6,195 bases of DNA from Propionibacteriaceae bacterium UBA4569. GTDB lineage: Bacteria > Actinomycetota > Actinomycetes > Propionibacteriales > Propionibacteriaceae. Positions 4,652-6,195 of this stretch are shown here, piece after piece (the stretch's first letter is position 1; each line of letters begins with the position of its first letter). The notes below the pieces were generated by a model that saw only the letters and a list, made by a program, of their open reading frames with translations, made no database searches and was not told the origin of the DNA. The translations under genes were made by a program, and so were the position numbers. Location: the NCBI GenBank assembly GCA_002387005.1, contig DGKN01000186.1, positions 10,495 to 16,689 on the forward strand, given 5' to 3'.

Positions 4652-6195
4652 CGCTGCTCGAGACCGTCGGCAATCCCGCACTGAACATCGGCATCTTTGC
4701 GCTGTTCGTCATCGCGACCATGGGCGTCGTGATCAAGGTCACCCGCGACTCGGCCAAGAAGTCCACCGACTTCTACACCGGCGGCGCGACCTTCTCCGGC
4801 CGCCAGAACGGCCTGGCCATCACCGGCGACTACCTGTCGGCCGCTGCCTTCCTTGGCGTGACCGGCGCGATCGCCCTCAACGGCTTCGACGGCTTCCTGT
4901 ACTCGGTCGGATTCTTCGTGGCCTGGATCATCGCCCTGCTGCTGGTGGCCGAGCCCCTGCGCAACACCGGCAAGTACACGATGGCCGACGTGATGAGCTT
5001 CCGGATGAACCAGAAGCCCGTCCGGACCGCCGCCGCCCTGTCGACCCTGACCATCTCCTTCGTCTACCTGCTCGCGCAGATGGCCGGCGCCGGTGGCCTG
5101 GTCGCCCTGCTGCTCGGCATCTCCAGCAAGAACGGCCAGTCGCTGGTCATCGCGCTCGTTGGCATCATCATGATCGTCTACGTGCTCATCGGCGGCATGA
5201 AGGGCACCACCTGGGTGCAGATGATCAAGGCCGTGCTGCTCGTCTCCGGTGCCGCGATCATGTTCTTGTGGGTCATGGCCCAAAAGGGCTTCAACCTCTC
5301 CCGCTTGTTCGGTGACGCCGTCGCCGCCCACCCCAAGGGCGACCTGATCATGGAGCCGATGCTGCAGTACGGCGCCAACAACTGGACCAAGCTGTCCTTC
5401 GTCTCGCTGGCCATCGCGCTGGTCGCCGGCCCCTCGGGCCTGCCGCACGTGCTGATGCGCTTCTACACCGTGCCCACCGCCAAGGACGCCCGCAAGTCGG
5501 CCGTGTGGACGATCGGCCTGGTCGGCATCTTCTTCATCTTCACCCTGGTGCTCGGCTACGGTGCCGCGGCGCTCGTCGGTGCGGACGCGATCAAGAAGGC
5601 CCCCGGCGGAGCCAACTCGGCTGCTCCCCTGCTGGCGCACCACCTCGGTGGTTCGGTCTTCATGGCCATCATCTCGGGCGTGGCCTTCGCCACGATCCTC
5701 GCGGTGGTTGCCGGCCTGACCATCACCGCCTCGGCCTCCTTCGCCCATGACATCTACAACAACGTCATGAAGAACGGCGAGGTCAACCCCGAGGACGAGG
5801 TCAAGGTGGCCCGCTACACCTCGATCACGATCGGCATCCTGGCCGTCATCGGCGGCATCTTCGCCAACGGCCAGAACATCGCCTTCCTGATCTCGCTGGC
5901 CTTCGGCGTCGCCGCCTCGGCCAACCTGCCGGCCATCCTCTACACGATGTACTGGAAGAAGTTCAACACCCGCGGCGCGACCTGGTCGATCTACGCCGGC
6001 CTGATCTCCGCCGTGGTGCTGATCATCCTTTCGCCGGCCATCTCCGGAGACCCGAAGGCCTTCTTCCCGGGCGCGAACTTTGACATCTTCCCGCTGACCA
6101 ACCCCACGATCATCAGCCTGCCGCTGTCCTTCCTGGCTGGCTGGCTGGGGACTGTCACCAGCAAGGAGCCGGCCGATGCCCGTCTCCAGGCCGAG
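4648..6195 (+). CDS. actP: cation/acetate symporter ActP-like (sodium:solute symporter family), 3' end outside window
   Basis: Polytopic inner-membrane symporter of the SSF family that takes up acetate and related short monocarboxylates with a cation. 516 codons are open to the window edge; E. coli ActP is about 549 aa, so roughly the last 30 residues may be missing. Clear ActP-like blocks in order are FSGRQNGLAITGDYLSAAAFLG (49-70), FDGFLYSVGFF (80-90), YTMADVMSFR (110-119), YLLAQMAGAGG (140-150), GGMKGTTWVQMIKAVLL (182-198), GPSGLPHVLMRFYTV (261-275), AFATILAVVAGLTITASAS (346-364) with HDIY (367-370), and QNIAFLISLAFGVAASANLP (409-428). About 13 hydrophobic segments are expected and visible. 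No acetyl-CoA synthetase gene is in the window. Acetate is the best substrate guess by similarity; propionate, pyruvate or other monocarboxylates remain possible. Lysine codons are consistently AAG and most other codons end in C or G, suggesting strong expression. Confidence 0.93.
   Translation, partial: MTLLETVGNPALNIGIFALFVIATMGVVIKVTRDSAKKSTDFYTGGATFSGRQNGLAITGDYLSAAAFLGVTGAIALNGFDGFLYSVGFFVAWIIALLLVAEPLRNTGKYTMADVMSFRMNQKPVRTAAALSTLTISFVYLLAQMAGAGGLVALLLGISSKNGQSLVIALVGIIMIVYVLIGGMKGTTWVQMIKAVLLVSGAAIMFLWVMAQKGFNLSRLFGDAVAAHPKGDLIMEPMLQYGANNWTKLSFVSLAIALVAGPSGLPHVLMRFYTVPTAKDARKSAVWTIGLVGIFFIFTLVLGYGAAALVGADAIKKAPGGANSAAPLLAHHLGGSVFMAIISGVAFATILAVVAGLTITASASFAHDIYNNVMKNGEVNPEDEVKVARYTSITIGILAVIGGIFANGQNIAFLISLAFGVAASANLPAILYTMYWKKFNTRGATWSIYAGLISAVVLIILSPAISGDPKAFFPGANFDIFPLTNPTIISLPLSFLAGWLGTVTSKEPADARLQAE

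Noticed and set aside
4552..5748. A 398-codon open frame on the minus strand across the DUF485 and actP genes
   Set aside because: Its product is a low-complexity H/G/D/E/Q/R-rich sequence with no family resemblance, as expected opposite a GC-rich gene with C/G-ending codons. The plus strand encodes clearly recognisable proteins.

Overview
The window is ordinary, gene-dense, high-GC bacterial chromosome. The mix of genes (actinobacterial-style truB, AzlCD, a DUF485/acetate-symporter pair, a DinB protein with a pentapeptide-like N-terminus) and the strongly C/G-ending codons point to an actinomycete, perhaps a member of the Propionibacteriaceae. That taxonomic guess comes from protein resemblance and memory, not from a search. 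I see no mobile element, CRISPR array, rRNA or tRNA gene, and no gene-free stretch longer than 300 bases.

Layout. Bases 2-1345 (+) encode an AraM/EgsA-like sn-glycerol-1-phosphate dehydrogenase whose 5' end may lie outside the window. An 88-base gap with a possible leaderless promoter leads to azlC (1434-2096) and azlD (2093-2404), a translationally coupled branched-chain amino acid exporter pair. azlD meets, tail to tail with one base between the stop codons, a leftward unit of truB (4064-3186, tRNA pseudouridine-55 synthase) followed by a DinB-superfamily protein (3146-2406). A 173-base divergent region (4065-4237) separates truB from a rightward pair: a DUF485 membrane protein (4238-4651) and an ActP-type acetate/monocarboxylate sodium symporter (4648 to the window end, no stop reached). 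These two overlap by ATGA and correspond to the E. coli yjcH-actP pair.

How they work together. The window holds separate small transcription units rather than one pathway. The most informative regulatory signal is a pair of CRP/GlxR-like palindromes, centred 25 bp apart, just upstream of the DUF485-actP pair. This suggests that acetate uptake is under cAMP-receptor-type control. I found no convincing undescribed system. The points most worth a second look are the tandem CRP-like sites, the five-residue periodicity at the start of the DinB protein, and a glycerol-1-phosphate dehydrogenase in an apparent actinomycete.
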